Positions 52,840 to 62,706 of a stretch of 64,000 nucleotides of DNA are shown here, one piece after another (the first letter of the stretch is position 1; every line of letters starts with the position of its first letter). Location of the stretch: NCBI GenBank assembly GCA_963711635.1, contig CAVQEZ010000005.1, forward strand, positions 372,001 to 436,000, in the 5' to 3' direction. The notes under the pieces are model-generated. The model was not told the origin of the DNA. It worked only from the letters and a program-made list of their open reading frames with translations, and did no database searches. The stretch is from CADEED01 sp963711635. Its GTDB lineage: Bacteria > Pseudomonadota > Gammaproteobacteria > Steroidobacterales > Steroidobacteraceae. The position numbers were made by a program, and so were the translations under genes.

Positions 52840-54638
52840 GATAAGGCCACCGGCCGCGGCAGCGTTACGATGACGCGTGTGCCTTCGCCGGGCCGGCTTT
52901 CGATGTGGAAAGCGCCGCCGATGGCGCCGGCGCGCTCCCGCATGTTGTTGAGCCCGTAACCCTGGTAGGCGTACAGCTCGGGCATCAGCGTCATGCCGCG
53001 GCCGTCATCCACCACGGTCAGGCGCCAGTGGGCGACTTCTTCCTCGAGCAGCGATGCGAACCTTGCCGGGATGCGCGTGACGCAGCGGCATTGCTGACGG
53101 CTTCCTGGGCGATCCGCAGGAGCTCATGCTGACGCTCGGGCGCGAGCCCGTCGCTCATGACGCCTTCGAAGCTGCAGGCCACGCGGCCGTCGACGGTGGA
53201 GCGCTCGGCGAGCTGTCGCAGCGCGAGCTCCAGGCCAACGCGGCGGGTCTGGTCGGGCTGCAAAGCCATGACGGAACGGCGCGCTTCGGCGAGACCATCC
53301 TTGGCGAGATCGCGGATGCGCGTGAGGATGGCCGGCAGCGGCGAATTACGCGTGCACTCGCGCATGGCTTCCTCGGCGGCGCCGAGCTGCATGAGGATGC
53401 CGGTGAATCCCTGCGCCAGGCCGTCGTGGATTTCCTGGCCGATGCGATTGCGTTCGGCGAGCACGGCGGCGTTCTTCGCGGCCATGCCGAGTTTCTTGAG
53501 ACCGATGCACAGCGTGACCTGGTGCGCGACGGCCAGCGCCAGTTCGGCGCGCTCGGCGTTCAGCGCCTCGCCCTGGCGAAACACCAGGCCGATGCAGCCG
53601 CGGCTGGCGCCGTCGCCGAAGGTCAGCGGCAGTAGATAGGCACTCTTGTGACCTTCGCGGGCATGCCAGTCGGCGACTCCCGGCCACAGCAGCTTGTCGA
53701 GCGGCTCGAGCGGATAGAACACCGGCTCCTTGAATTCCTTGAGCACTTCGACGATGCGGGTTTCTTCCGGAGTGGCGGTCACCTGGAAGGGCGGATCGCT
53801 GGCCTTGCTGTCCTCGACGAAGACGAAGCAGCGCCAGTGATTGGCGGCGGGGTCGAAGCCGATGGCGTAGGCGGCCGACGGCGTCCAGCTGGCGGATGGC
53901 GTCGAGAAGAATGTTGGAGACGAAATCGTGCGGCTCGGGATCCCGGGCCAGGCGCACCAGATTCGTCGCGCAGCAGGGCGTTGGCGCGGCCGAGCTGCGA
54001 CAGCCGTTCTTCGGCGGCGAGTTCGCGTTCGCGCGCGCATCGACGTCGAGCAGCCGCTCGCGATGCAACGCCGCACCGACCAGGCCGGCGGCGATTTCCA
54101 GCGCCGAGACGATGGACGAATCGAATTCGCGCACGCGCTGCCAGTCGTCGAAGCCGATGACGCCGACGTATTCGCCCTCGACCAGGATGGGCACGATGGC
54201 CGAGGTGCGCGCCTTGTCGCTGGTGATGCTCACCCCTTCGATAGCCGCTGCATGTCCTCGGGGCAGAACACCACGCTCTTGCCGGCCATGAGCATCGATG
54301 CAGAACTGGTCGGAGCGCGGTTCGTTCCACGGGTCCGTGCCCTCGCAGTCGTCGCAGTGGCAGGTCGCACGGTCTCGCTGATCCACTCGGCCTGGATCTT
54401 GAGCCACTTCTCGCCGTTGGGGCCCAGCTCCGCGAAGGCCAGGGCGGTGCGGTCCACCTGCGCGGCTTCGCCTAGCAAGCGCAGCACTTCCGGCATGGCC
54501 TTCATCGCGTCCGGGCGATTCGAGCAGCAGTCGGCTGGCCTGCGCCGAGGCCGCCAGCAGCCGCTCACGCTGCTGCAGGTATTGGTTGTTCAGGATGCCC
54601 TCGGCGGCGGCCGCGAGGTCTACCGGATTGATGCTCAT
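52836..54638 (-). CDS. GAF-containing sensor histidine kinase, NarX/DesK type (frameshifted)
   Basis: About 600 residues. Two GAF-like regions (MPEVLRLLGEAAQVDRTALA; SAIVPILVEGEYVGVIGFDD), a third part FQVTATPEETRIVEVLKEFK, then HisKA_3 (ERNRIGQEIHDGLAQGFTGI with the phospho-His) and the ATPase domain (HELLRIAQEAVSNAA; VVDDGRGM). It has at least six frame changes. The stop overlaps the regulator start. No transmembrane segment is seen, so the signal is likely cytoplasmic. It may control the efflux genes upstream. Confidence 0.8.
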
Positions 54639-54649
54639 GGGGCGGTACT

Positions 54650-56083
54650 TTACGACTCGGTCCATGGGTGGGACATCCTCAATTGGGGCGAGCTGCCCGT
54701 CTGCCAACCGCCACCCAGCGCTTTATAGACCGCAATCAGGCTGGTGGCGGCCTCGGTACGGCTGCGGGCCAGGCGGTCCTCGGATTCCAGCAGGGTGCGC
54801 TCGGCGTCCAGGACCTGCAGGAAGTCGCTGGCACCGTTTTCATAACGCACCCGTGCCAGGCCGGCGGCCGTATTGCTGGCGCGAAGGCCGCCTCGTCGTG
54901 CACCAGGCGGTCGCGCGCGCGGGCGTGGGTGACCAGTGAGTTTTCGGTCTCCTCGAGCGCCTGCAGCACGGTCTGTTCGTACTGCAGGAGCGCGCCTTCC
55001 TTGCGCCACTTGGCGAGGCCGCGATCCGCGCCTGAACGTGGCCGAGATCGAAGATGGCCCAGGAGATTCCGGGCGCCAGCGCGTAGGCGTCGGTGCCGCT
55101 GTCGCCCAGGCCGCCAGAGGTCGCCGCCACATAGCCGGCGCTGCCGGTGAAGGTGACGCGCGGGAACAGATCGGCGACCGCGATGCCCACGCGCGCCGTG
55201 GCGCCCGCGAGCTCCCGTTCGGCGACGCGGATATCGGGCCGGCGCCGCAGCAGGCCGGCCGGATCGCCCACCGGCACGATGCCCGGCAGCGCCGGCAGAT
55301 TCTGCGTGGGCGCGAGCTCGGCGCGCAGTGCGCCGCGGTTCGCGTGCCCACCAGCACCGAGAGGCGATGGATGGAGCGCGCCACGGCGGCTTCGAGCGGG
55401 CCGATGGTGCCCAGAGTCGCGGAGAGCTGCGCCTGCGCGCGCGCCGTGTCGAACTCGGTACCGCTGCCGGCGTCCAGCCGCGCGTTGGCGAGGTCCAGCG
55501 TCGATTGCTGGTTCGCCACGTTGCGGCGCGCGACGTCGAGCTGCTGCTGAAAGCCGCGCAGCTCGAAGTAGGTGCGCGTCACTTCGGCGGTGACGATGAC
55601 CAGCGCATCGCGCTGCGCCGCTTCGACGGCGTCGAGCTCGGCATTGCTGGCCTCGAGCCCGCGACGCACGCGGCCGAAGAAGTCGAGCTCCCAGAAGGCA
55701 TCGAAGCCCGCATCGTAGAGCTCGTTGTCGCGCGGAGTACCGGCGATGGCCTGGTCCTGCGCAAATCTCGTCTTGGTGTAGCCACCGCCGGCGGTGATCG
55801 ACGGCGCCAGGTCGAAGGCGCTGTCACGCCGCAGCGCGCGTGCCTCGGCGACGCGCGACAGCGCGATGCGCACGTCGTAGTTGGAGGTCGTGCGCCTCGT
55901 CGACCAGCCGGGCGAGCGTCGCGTCGTCGAAGTTCTTCCAGAATCGCGCGACACCGTCCTCGGTGGAGTAGGTGGTCTCGATGCCGTCGAACTTCTCCGG
56001 CCGGCCTTGGTTTCCGGTGCGTGGTAGTTGGGACCCACCGCGCAGGCGGCGAGTATCAAGCTCAGCGGCGCAATCGGTACCAA
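54650..56083 (-). CDS. Outer-membrane efflux lipoprotein (OprM/NodT family, frameshifted)
   Basis: Starts at about 56083 (TTG) with the lipoprotein signal LVPIAPLSLILAACAVGPNY; the lipobox is ILAAC. Coiled-coil/TolC parts follow: NYDVRIALSRVAEARALRRD, FDAFWELDFFGRVRRGLEAS, TRTYFELRGFQQQLDVARRN, PVGDPAGLLRRRPDIRVAER, and FLQVLDAERTLLESEDRLAR. Frame changes near 56000-55890, 55340, 55010 and 54890. It shares a frame with the RND gene, but this is not a fusion. Confidence 0.83.
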   Translation of the reverse strand: MVPIAPLSLILAACAVGPNYHAPETKAGRRSSTASRPPTPPRTVSRDSGRTSTTRRSPGWSTRRTTSNYDVRIALSRVAEARALRRDSAFDLAPSITAGGGYTKTRFAQDQAIAGTPRDNELYDAGFDAFWELDFFGRVRRGLEASNAELDAVEAAQRDALVIVTAEVTRTYFELRGFQQQLDVARRNVANQQSTLDLANARLDAGSGTEFDTARAQAQLSATLGTIGPLEAAVARSIHRLSVLVGTRTAAHCAPSSRPRRICRRCRASCRWAIRPACCGAGPISASPNGSSRAPRRAWASRSPICSRASPSPAAPAMWRRPLAAWATAAPTPTRWRPESPGPSSISATFRRGSRPRQVAQGRRAPAVRTDRAAGARGDRKLTGHPRPRARPPGARRGGLRASNTAAGLARVRYENGASDFLQVLDAERTLLESEDRLARSRTEAATSLIAVYKALGGGWQTGSSPQLRMSHPWTES

Positions 56084-56097
56084 CCGCAGAATATGTC

Positions 56098-59000
56098 TTA
56101 ACGCATGGACTTCAACCTCAGTCTGCGGCGCCGGCAGCTCGGCCTTGCGGGCCGCGTCACGGCGCAACAACACAAAGAACACGGGAGTGAGCATCAGACC
56201 GAACACGGTCACGCCGATCATTCCCGAGAACACCGCCGCGCCCATGGCACGGCGCACTTCCTGTCCGGCACCGTCTGCGGTCACCAGCGGCAGCACACCC
56301 ATGATGAAGGCGATGGACGTCATCACGATGGGGCGCAGGCGCAGGCGGGCCGCTTCGAGCACGGCACTGACACGCGATCGCGTCCTTGCTCCTGCAGGTG
56401 CTTGGCGAACTCCACGATCAGGATGGCGTTCTTGGACGCCAGGCCCACGAGCACCAGGAATCCGATCTGCGTGAAGATGTTGTTGTCACCGCCCTGCAGA
56501 TGGATACCCACCAGGCCGGCGAGCAACGCCATCGGCACGATCAGCAGGATGGCGAGCGGCAGCGAGAAGCTCTCGTACTGCGCCGCCAGCACCAGGAACA
56601 CGAAGATCACGCACAGCGGGAATACGAACAACGCCGCATCGCCCGCGTCGATCTGCTGGAAGGCGATCTCGGTCCACTCGTAGCTCATGCCGGCGGGCAG
56701 GTTCTCGTCGAGGATCTTCGCGATCGCCGCCTGCGACTGGCCGGAGCTGTGGCCCGGCGATGGACCGCCGTTGATGTCGGCGCTGGGATAGCCGTTGAAA
56801 CGTTCGACGATGTCCGGCCCGAAGGATTCCTTCACCGAGATCATCGATCCGAGTGGGACCATCTCCCCGGCAGCGTTGCGAGTCTTGAGAGGAAGGATGT
56901 CATCCACCTGCGAACGGAACGGCGCATCCGCCTGTGCGACCACACGGTAAGTACGACCAAATCGGTTGAAATCGTTGACATAGAGAGATCCCAGGTTGAC
57001 TTGCAACGTTTGAAACACGTCGTTGAGCTTCACGCCCTGGCGTTTGACCTTGAGGCGATCCACGTCGACGTCGAGCTGCGGCACATTGATCTGGTAGCTG
57101 GAGAACACGCCGGCCAGCGCCGGGTCCTGCCACGCCTTGCCGAGTGCGTCCTGCACGGCGGCGTACAGCGCTTCGGCGCCGCGGTTCTGGCGATCCTCCA
57201 CGTTGAGCTTGAAGCCGCCTAACAAGCCGAGGCCGATGACGGGCGGCGGCGGGAACACCGCGATGTAGGCGTCCTGGATGCCGGCGAACTTCTGGTTCAG
57301 CGAGCCGGCGATCTGCCCGGCCGTGATGCCCTCGCGCTCGTCGAAGTCCTTCAGCGGGAAGAACACCAGCGACGCGCTCGACTGCGCCGCGAAGCCATTG
57401 GCCGAAACGCCGGCGAACTGCACGGAGTCCAGCACGCCCGGCTCGGTCTTGGCGATTTCGCCGATGCGACGCACGACTTCATTGGTGCGTTCGAGCGTGG
57501 ACGCGGGCGGCAGCTGTACGACGCCGACCAGGTACAGCTTGTCCTGCTGCGGGATGAAGCCTGCCGGCGTGCGTATGAAGCCGAACACGGTGAGCGCCAC
57601 CAGGCCGGCGTAGATGGCCATCGCGATCGGTGCACGCTTCACCGTGCGTTTGCGGCGCCGGACGAATAGGCATCGCCCGATTTCTCGAACAACCGGTTGA
57701 AGCGTTCGAAGAATCGGCCGAACAGCTTGTTCATGCCGCGGGTCAGCGCGTCCGGCTTGGCGCCATGCGGCTTGAGCAGCACCGCCGCCAGCGCCGGCGA
57801 CAGCGTCAGGGAATTGAATGCCGAGATGATGGTGGAGATCGCGATGGTCAGCGCGAACTGGCGATAGAACTGACCGGTGAGGCCCTCGACAAAGGCCACG
57901 GGGATGAACACCGCGGACAGCACCAGCGTGATGGCGATGATGGGGCGGCTGACCTCGCTCATGGCCTGCTTGGTGGCCTCGAGCGGCCTGAGGCCATTGG
58001 CTATGTGCCGCTCCACGTTCTCGACCACCACGATGGAGTCATCGACCACGATGCCGATGGCCAGCACCAGGCCGAACAGCGACAGCGTATTGATCGAGAA
58101 GCCGAGCGCGTACAGCACGGCGAAGGTGCCGATGATCGAGACGGGCACGGCCACCAGCGGGATGACCGATGCTCTCCAGGTCTGCAGGAACAGGATGACG
58201 ACCAGCACCACCAGGGCCACGGCCTCCAACAAGGTGTGGACCACGGCATCGATGGACTGGCGCACGAACTGCGTCGGGTCGTACACGATCTTGTAGTCCA
58301 TGCCCTGGGGGAAGCTCTTCTTGAGCTCCTGCATGTCGGCGCGGACCTTGTTCGAAAGCTCGAGTGCGTTCGAACCCGGCGACTGGTACACCGGGATCGC
58401 AACCGCGTTTTCATTGCCCAGCATGGACTGCATGGCATAGGTGGCCGCGCCCAGCTCCAGGCGCGCGATGTCGCGCAGGCGCACGACCTCGCCGTTGGCG
58501 CCGGTCTTCACGACGATGTCGCCGAACTGCTCCTCGCTCTCGAGACGGCCCTTGGCATTCAGCGCGAGCTGGAATTCCGAGCCCTCGGCCGGCGGGGCGC
58601 CGACCTGGCCGGCGGCCACCTGCACGTTCTGCTCGCGAATGGAGGACACCACGTCGCCGGCGGTGAGATCGCGCGCCGCCATCTTCTGCGGATCCAGCCA
58701 CACGCGCATGGCGTAGTCGCCCGCGCCGAACACGCGCACGTCACCGACGCCGGGAATGCGCGCCAGCAGGTCGCGCACGTTCAGCGTGGCGTAGTTGCGC
58801 AGGTACAGCGAGTCGTAGCGGCCGTCGGGGGAGGTGAGGTGCACGACCATGAGGAAGGCCGGTGTGCTCTTCAGCGTGGAAACGCCGATGGCGCGCACGT
58901 CTTCCGGGAGGCGCGGCAGAGCCTGCGCCACGCGGTTCTGCACCTGCACCTGCGCGCGATCGATGTCCGTGCCGATGCGGAAGGTGACGGTCAGGGCCAG

Positions 59001-59267
59001 CGACCCATCCATCGTGGCCTGCGACGACATGTAGAGCATGTCCTCGACGCCGACGATTTCCTGCTCGAGCGGCGCGGCCACGGTTTCCGCGATGACCTTG
59101 GGATTGGCACCCGGGTAGGCCGCCCGCACCACCACCGAGGGCGGCACCACTTCGGGGTACTCACTCACCGGTAGTTTGAAGAGCGCGATGGCGCCCGCGA
59201 TGGTGATGAAGGCAGACAGCACGGCCGCGAACACCGGCCGATCGATGAAGTAACTGGAGAATTTCAT
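56098..59267 (-). CDS. RND multidrug efflux transporter, HAE1 (MexF/AcrB-like)
   Basis: About 1050 residues: MKFSSYFIDRPVFAAVLSAF, VVVRAAYPGANPKVIAETVA, LVLAIGIVVDDSIVVVENVE (TM4 with proton-relay Asp pair), and in the second half IFVFLVLAAQYESFSLPLAI, IFTQIGFLVLVGLASKNAIL and TSIAFIMGVLPLVTADGAGQ. Frameshifts near 57645 and 56365. The porter domain QDAYIAVFPPPPVIGLGLLG matches tripartite drug pumps. The stop of the gene is uncertain because the frame continues into the next gene. Confidence 0.9.
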
Positions 59268-59291
59268 TTTTAGGTCCCTGTGCGGCCGGGA

Positions 59292-59338
59292 ATGGGGTCA
59301 GGCACCATTTCGCAGACGCGAAATGGAGCCAGACCCCC
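59292..59338. repeat. Palindromic repeat between RND and MFP genes
   Basis: GGGGTC ... GACCCC encloses a perfect hairpin CCATTTCGC-AGAC-GCGAAATGG. Its beginning (AATGGGGTCAGGC) matches the right half of the repeat at 35980 read on the minus strand. It lies right after the stop of the membrane fusion gene. Confidence 0.6.
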
Positions 59339-60505
59339 TCAGTTCTGCGCGACCAATGTGTTGCCGCCGCGGCGAGGTTCGCCCATGGCCACCAGTTGGG
59401 GGGTAACCGGCATGCCAGGGCGAACCTGCTGCAGTCCTTTGACGAGAATGACGTCGCCGGCCTTGAGGCCGTCGCGCACCACGCGCAGGCCGTCGATGAC
59501 CGGCCCGAGCTTCACGGGCGCGTATTCCACCTTGTTGTCCGCGCCCACCTTGAGCACGAACTTCACGCTCTGGTCGGTGCCCACCGCGCTGTCGTTGATG
59601 AGCAGCGCGGTGTACTTGGCGCTGCCGATGAGCTTGACGCGCGCGAACATGCCCGGCGTGAAGCGCCGGTCCTTGTTGGCGAACAGGCTGCGCGCATGGA
59701 TGGTGCCGGTGTTCGGATCGAGCTCGTTGTCGAGGAACACCATGTGGCCTTCGTGCGGATGGCCCTGTTCGTCGGCCAGGCCCACCCACACCGGGTTCGC
59801 CGCGGTGCGTGAGCTTTCACGCTCGCCGCGCAGCGCCATGTTGACGTACTTGAGGTACACCTGCTCGTCGCCGTCGAAGGACACGTAGATCGGATCGATG
59901 GACACCAGCGTGGTCAGCAAGGTCTGTCCGGCGCTGACGAAGTTGCCCGCGGTGATTTCGGCGCGGCCCACCAGCCCGGCGATCGGCGCGCGCACTGTCG
60001 TGAAGGACAGATCGAGGGCCGCCGCATCGACGGCCGCTTCGGCCGCCGCAACATTGGCGACGGCTTCTTCATTGCCCGACGTGCGCGCGTCGAACTCTTC
60101 CTGCGAGATGGCGCGCTTCTCGATGAGGCGCGTGGCACGCTCGCGCTCGGACTTGGCCAGCGCCGCCTGCGTGCGCGCACGGGTCAGCTCGGCCTGCGCA
60201 TGCTTGAGTACGGCCTGGTAGGGGCGAGGATCGATCACATACAACACGTCGCCCTTCTTCACTTCGTGGCCCTGCTCGAAGTGCGTCGAGGACACGTAGC
60301 CCGAAACGCGCGGGCGGATCTCCACGCGCTCCACGGCTTCGAAACGGCCGGTGAATTCGTCGAACTCGGTGATGGGTTTGGAAATCACTTTCGCGGCCTG
60401 CACGGTGGGCGGCGCATGGGGCGCTTCCGCGGCCTCATTGCGCGCGCATCCGGCGGCGAACATGGCAACGAGGAGCACAAGAGAGAAGCGGACGACATCT
60501 TTCAC
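59339..60505 (-). CDS. RND efflux membrane fusion lipoprotein (MexE/AcrA-like)
   Basis: 388 residues. Start GTG 60505 is chosen because GGGAGGAA lies 6 bases upstream and VKDVVRFSLVLLVAMFAAGC gives a lipobox; an ATG 10 codons earlier also exists. Segments: FEAVERVEIRPRVSGYVSST, HFEQGHEVKKGDVLYVIDPR, AAALDLSFTTVRAPIAGLVG, KDRRFTPGMFARVKLIGSAK. It bridges the RND pump and the outer-membrane factor. Intact, no frameshift. Confidence 0.9.
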   Translation of the reverse strand: MKDVVRFSLVLLVAMFAAGCARNEAAEAPHAPPTVQAAKVISKPITEFDEFTGRFEAVERVEIRPRVSGYVSSTHFEQGHEVKKGDVLYVIDPRPYQAVLKHAQAELTRARTQAALAKSERERATRLIEKRAISQEEFDARTSGNEEAVANVAAAEAAVDAAALDLSFTTVRAPIAGLVGRAEITAGNFVSAGQTLLTTLVSIDPIYVSFDGDEQVYLKYVNMALRGERESSRTAANPVWVGLADEQGHPHEGHMVFLDNELDPNTGTIHARSLFANKDRRFTPGMFARVKLIGSAKYTALLINDSAVGTDQSVKFVLKVGADNKVEYAPVKLGPVIDGLRVVRDGLKAGDVILVKGLQQVRPGMPVTPQLVAMGEPRRGGNTLVAQN

Positions 60506-60644
60506 GAGGTATTCCTCCCGGGAGTAGTGAGGCACATCATGTGCTTCGCGCCGCGTGACCGATATTGATCAGGGGGATCAATACTTAAGTCTCAATAGCA
60601 CCAGCGGCTTCTATCCCTTTGGGGGGAGCTGCTTCTTAATTAAG

Positions 60645-61247
60645 ATGTCGCGCATGAGTGTTATCACGCAGGAAGTCGCACTGAGGCGCGCCATCGTCCA
60701 GGTGGCTGCCTTGAACCTCGCGTATTTCTTCGTCGAGTTCGCGGTCGCGCGAAGAATTGGCTCCGTCTCATTGTTCGCCGACTCGATCGACTTCCTGGAG
60801 GACGCGAGCGTCAACTTCCTGGTGTTGGTCGCGTTGGGATGGAGCACGAGGCGCCGCGCCGCGGTGGGTTTCGTGCTCGCGCTGTTGTTGTTGATTCCAG
60901 GCGTGGCCACGGCCTGGATGGCCTGGCAGAAGTTCAATGTCCCTCTGCCGCCGGCCGAGCTGCCGCTGTCCGTGGCTGGACTGGGCGCGCTCGCCGTCAA
61001 CCTGTATTGCGCCTATCTACTGGTGCGGGTGCGGAACGTGGCCGGCAGCCTTTCGCGCGCCGCCTTCCTGTCGGCGCGCAATGATGCCGCGGCGAACGTC
61101 GCCATCATCGCGGCCGCGGGTGTCACGGCGCTATGGACCTCCGCGTGGCCGGACCTGATCGTGGGCGCAGGGATTTTCCTGTTGAACCTCGGTGCCGCAC
61201 ACGAAGTTTTCGAGGCGGCGCGCAAGGAGAGGCGGGAAAGCGCCTGA
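60645..61247 (+). CDS. Cation diffusion facilitator-like membrane protein
   Basis: 200 residues with five or six transmembrane segments: LRRAIVQVAALNLAYFFVEF, RIGSVSLFADSIDFLEDASV, NFLVLVALGWSTRRRAAVGF, FLSARNDAAANVAIIAAAGV and WPDLIVGAGIFLLNLGAAHE. The S-x-x-x-D-S-x-D and N-D pattern matches the metal site region of CDF transporters, but the C-terminal cytoplasmic domain is missing. ATG 60645, divergent from the efflux operon. Confidence 0.75.
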   Translation: MSRMSVITQEVALRRAIVQVAALNLAYFFVEFAVARRIGSVSLFADSIDFLEDASVNFLVLVALGWSTRRRAAVGFVLALLLLIPGVATAWMAWQKFNVPLPPAELPLSVAGLGALAVNLYCAYLLVRVRNVAGSLSRAAFLSARNDAAANVAIIAAAGVTALWTSAWPDLIVGAGIFLLNLGAAHEVFEAARKERRESA

Positions 61248-61275
61248 GCCCCGCCGTCCTCTATACTTGCGCCCG

Positions 61276-61803
61276 ATGGCAACTCACATGGAACTGGTTC
61301 TGCAGGCCGCGGCGTTCGCGGCCGAAAAGCATCGCAATCAGCGGCGCAAGGACCAGGAAGCATCGCCCTACATCAATCACCCCATCCAGCTGGCCTACAT
61401 CCTGGTGCAGGCCGATATCGAGGATCCGGTGGTGCTGGCGGCCGCGCTGCTACACGACACCATCGAGGACACGAACACCTCGCTGGATGAGCTCGAGATC
61501 GTGTTCGGCTACGAGATCGCGAACATCGTGGCCGAGTGCAGCGATGACAAGAGCCTCGGCAAGCTCGAGCGCAAGCAGGCGCAGATCGACCACGCGGCTC
61601 ACATCAGCCGCAAGGCCAAGCTCGTGAAGCTCGCCGACAAGATCGCCAATGTCAGCGACATCAACGGGGCGCCGCCGGCCGGCTGGTCGCTGGAACGCAA
61701 GCGCGAGTACTACGACTGGGCAAAGCAGGTGGTCGACAGGATGCGCGGAACACATGCGGTGCTCGAGGCACGCTTCGACGCGGAATTCGCCAAGCGGCCC
61801 TGA
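61276..61803 (+). CDS. Stand-alone HD-domain (p)ppGpp hydrolase (Mesh1-like)
   Basis: 175 residues: LVLQAAAFAAEKHRNQRRKD, SPYINHPIQLAYILVQA, LAAALLHDTIEDTNTSLDEL, KAKLVKLADKIANVSDING and REYYDWAKQVVDRMRG. The HD motif in LLHDTIED and the ED pair are complete, as in SpoT/Mesh1-type alarmone hydrolases. There is no synthetase or regulatory domain. It likely degrades (p)ppGpp or a related nucleotide. Downstream: rhomboid gene after 40 bases. Confidence 0.85.
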   Translation: MATHMELVLQAAAFAAEKHRNQRRKDQEASPYINHPIQLAYILVQADIEDPVVLAAALLHDTIEDTNTSLDELEIVFGYEIANIVAECSDDKSLGKLERKQAQIDHAAHISRKAKLVKLADKIANVSDINGAPPAGWSLERKREYYDWAKQVVDRMRGTHAVLEARFDAEFAKRP

Positions 61804-61843
61804 TGTCCTCGAACTTCGATCTCACCACACGGTCTGTCTGCCC

Positions 61844-62461
61844 ATGACCCCAGTCGTCCGTTTATTGATCTTCATCAACGCCGGCGTCTTTCTGCTGCAG
61901 CAGTTGACTCCCGACCAGCTGGTTACGCATTTCGCATTGTGGCCGCTGGGCGATCATTTCGTTCGAGGCCTGGGCCGCGTGGGGTTCGAGCCCTGGCAGC
62001 TGGTGAGCTCGGCATTCCTGCACGGTGGGTTCGCGCATATCGCGCTCAACATGTTTGCGCTCTATTCCTTCGGCATGATGGTGGAGCGCGCCGTGGGTTC
62101 GCGCCGTTTTGCCTGGCTGTATTTTGCGTCCGTGCTCACGGCCAGCCTGGCACAACTTCTGGTGGTGACGGCGACGCTGGATCGGGGCGCGGTGCCCACG
62201 GTGGGCGCCTCGGGCGGCGTGTTCGGTGTGCTGCTGGCATTCGCCTTCCTGTTCCCGCACACCCGCGTGATGCTGATCTTTCCACCGATCCCGATGAAGG
62301 CCTGGATGCTGGTCGCCGGCTACGCCGTCATCGAGCTCACCAGCGGCGTATTCGGCACCATGCAAGGAGTCGCGCACTTCGCGCACCTGGGCGGAATGCT
62401 GGGCGCCGGCGTTACCCTGTTCTATTGGTGGCACTCCGCGAACCGACCCAAGCGCGCCTGA
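61844..62461 (+). CDS. Rhomboid family intramembrane serine protease
   Basis: 205 residues with six transmembrane segments. The catalytic Ser motif is PTVGASGGVFGVLLAFAF, and the His is in GVAHFAHLGGMLGAGV. HGGFAHIALNMFALYSFG carries the conserved H-x-x-x-N oxyanion-side motif. It cleaves membrane proteins within the bilayer; its substrate is unknown. The length is typical for short bacterial rhomboids. Confidence 0.9.
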   Translation: MTPVVRLLIFINAGVFLLQQLTPDQLVTHFALWPLGDHFVRGLGRVGFEPWQLVSSAFLHGGFAHIALNMFALYSFGMMVERAVGSRRFAWLYFASVLTASLAQLLVVTATLDRGAVPTVGASGGVFGVLLAFAFLFPHTRVMLIFPPIPMKAWMLVAGYAVIELTSGVFGTMQGVAHFAHLGGMLGAGVTLFYWWHSANRPKRA

Positions 62462-62477
62462 TCTTTTTCGGACGCCC

Positions 62478-62509
62478 AATAAAAAGGAGCCACACTTTCG
62501 CGTGGCTCC
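62478..62509. terminator. Stem-loop with A/T tract
   Basis: AATAAAAAGGAGCCAC and GTGGCTCC form an 8-bp stem around ACTTTCGC. Read on the minus strand the stem is followed by TTTTTATT, so it fits an intrinsic terminator for transcripts coming from the right; for the rhomboid gene it may act as a barrier. Confidence 0.55.
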
Positions 62510-62673
62510 CGTTCGTAGTTCCAGGCGTGCTTTCGCTCGCTGGAGACTACCGTGGCTTCGTCGTGCCGGTGAGGGCTGTGACTGGAAGCCACGGTCGCAG
62601 TCTGAACAAATCGCTTCGGAATTCGAAGCGGCGTACGTCCCATACGCCGGTCAATGGATTCTTACACTCAACG

Positions 62674-62696
62674 GACGCCGCCGCTTCGGCGGCGTC
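62674..62696. terminator. Strong GC stem-loop after the haloperoxidase-like gene
   Basis: GACGCCGCCG-CTT-CGGCGGCGTC is a perfect 10-bp hairpin 10 bases after the stop of the minus-strand gene. There is no T-run, so it may act together with the terminator at 62478. Confidence 0.45.
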
Positions 62697-62706
62697 AAGA
62701 GTGGCG

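Noticed and set aside
54650..56362. A possible RND-OMF fusion protein.
   Set aside because: The lipoprotein signal (ILAAC) in the middle marks the start of a separate outer-membrane factor; the open frame across the border is best explained by an indel.
57630..59174. A 514-residue plus-strand frame rich in His, Gly and Asp.
   Set aside because: It is antisense to the RND pump gene, whose motifs are complete, and has a composition typical of such shadows.
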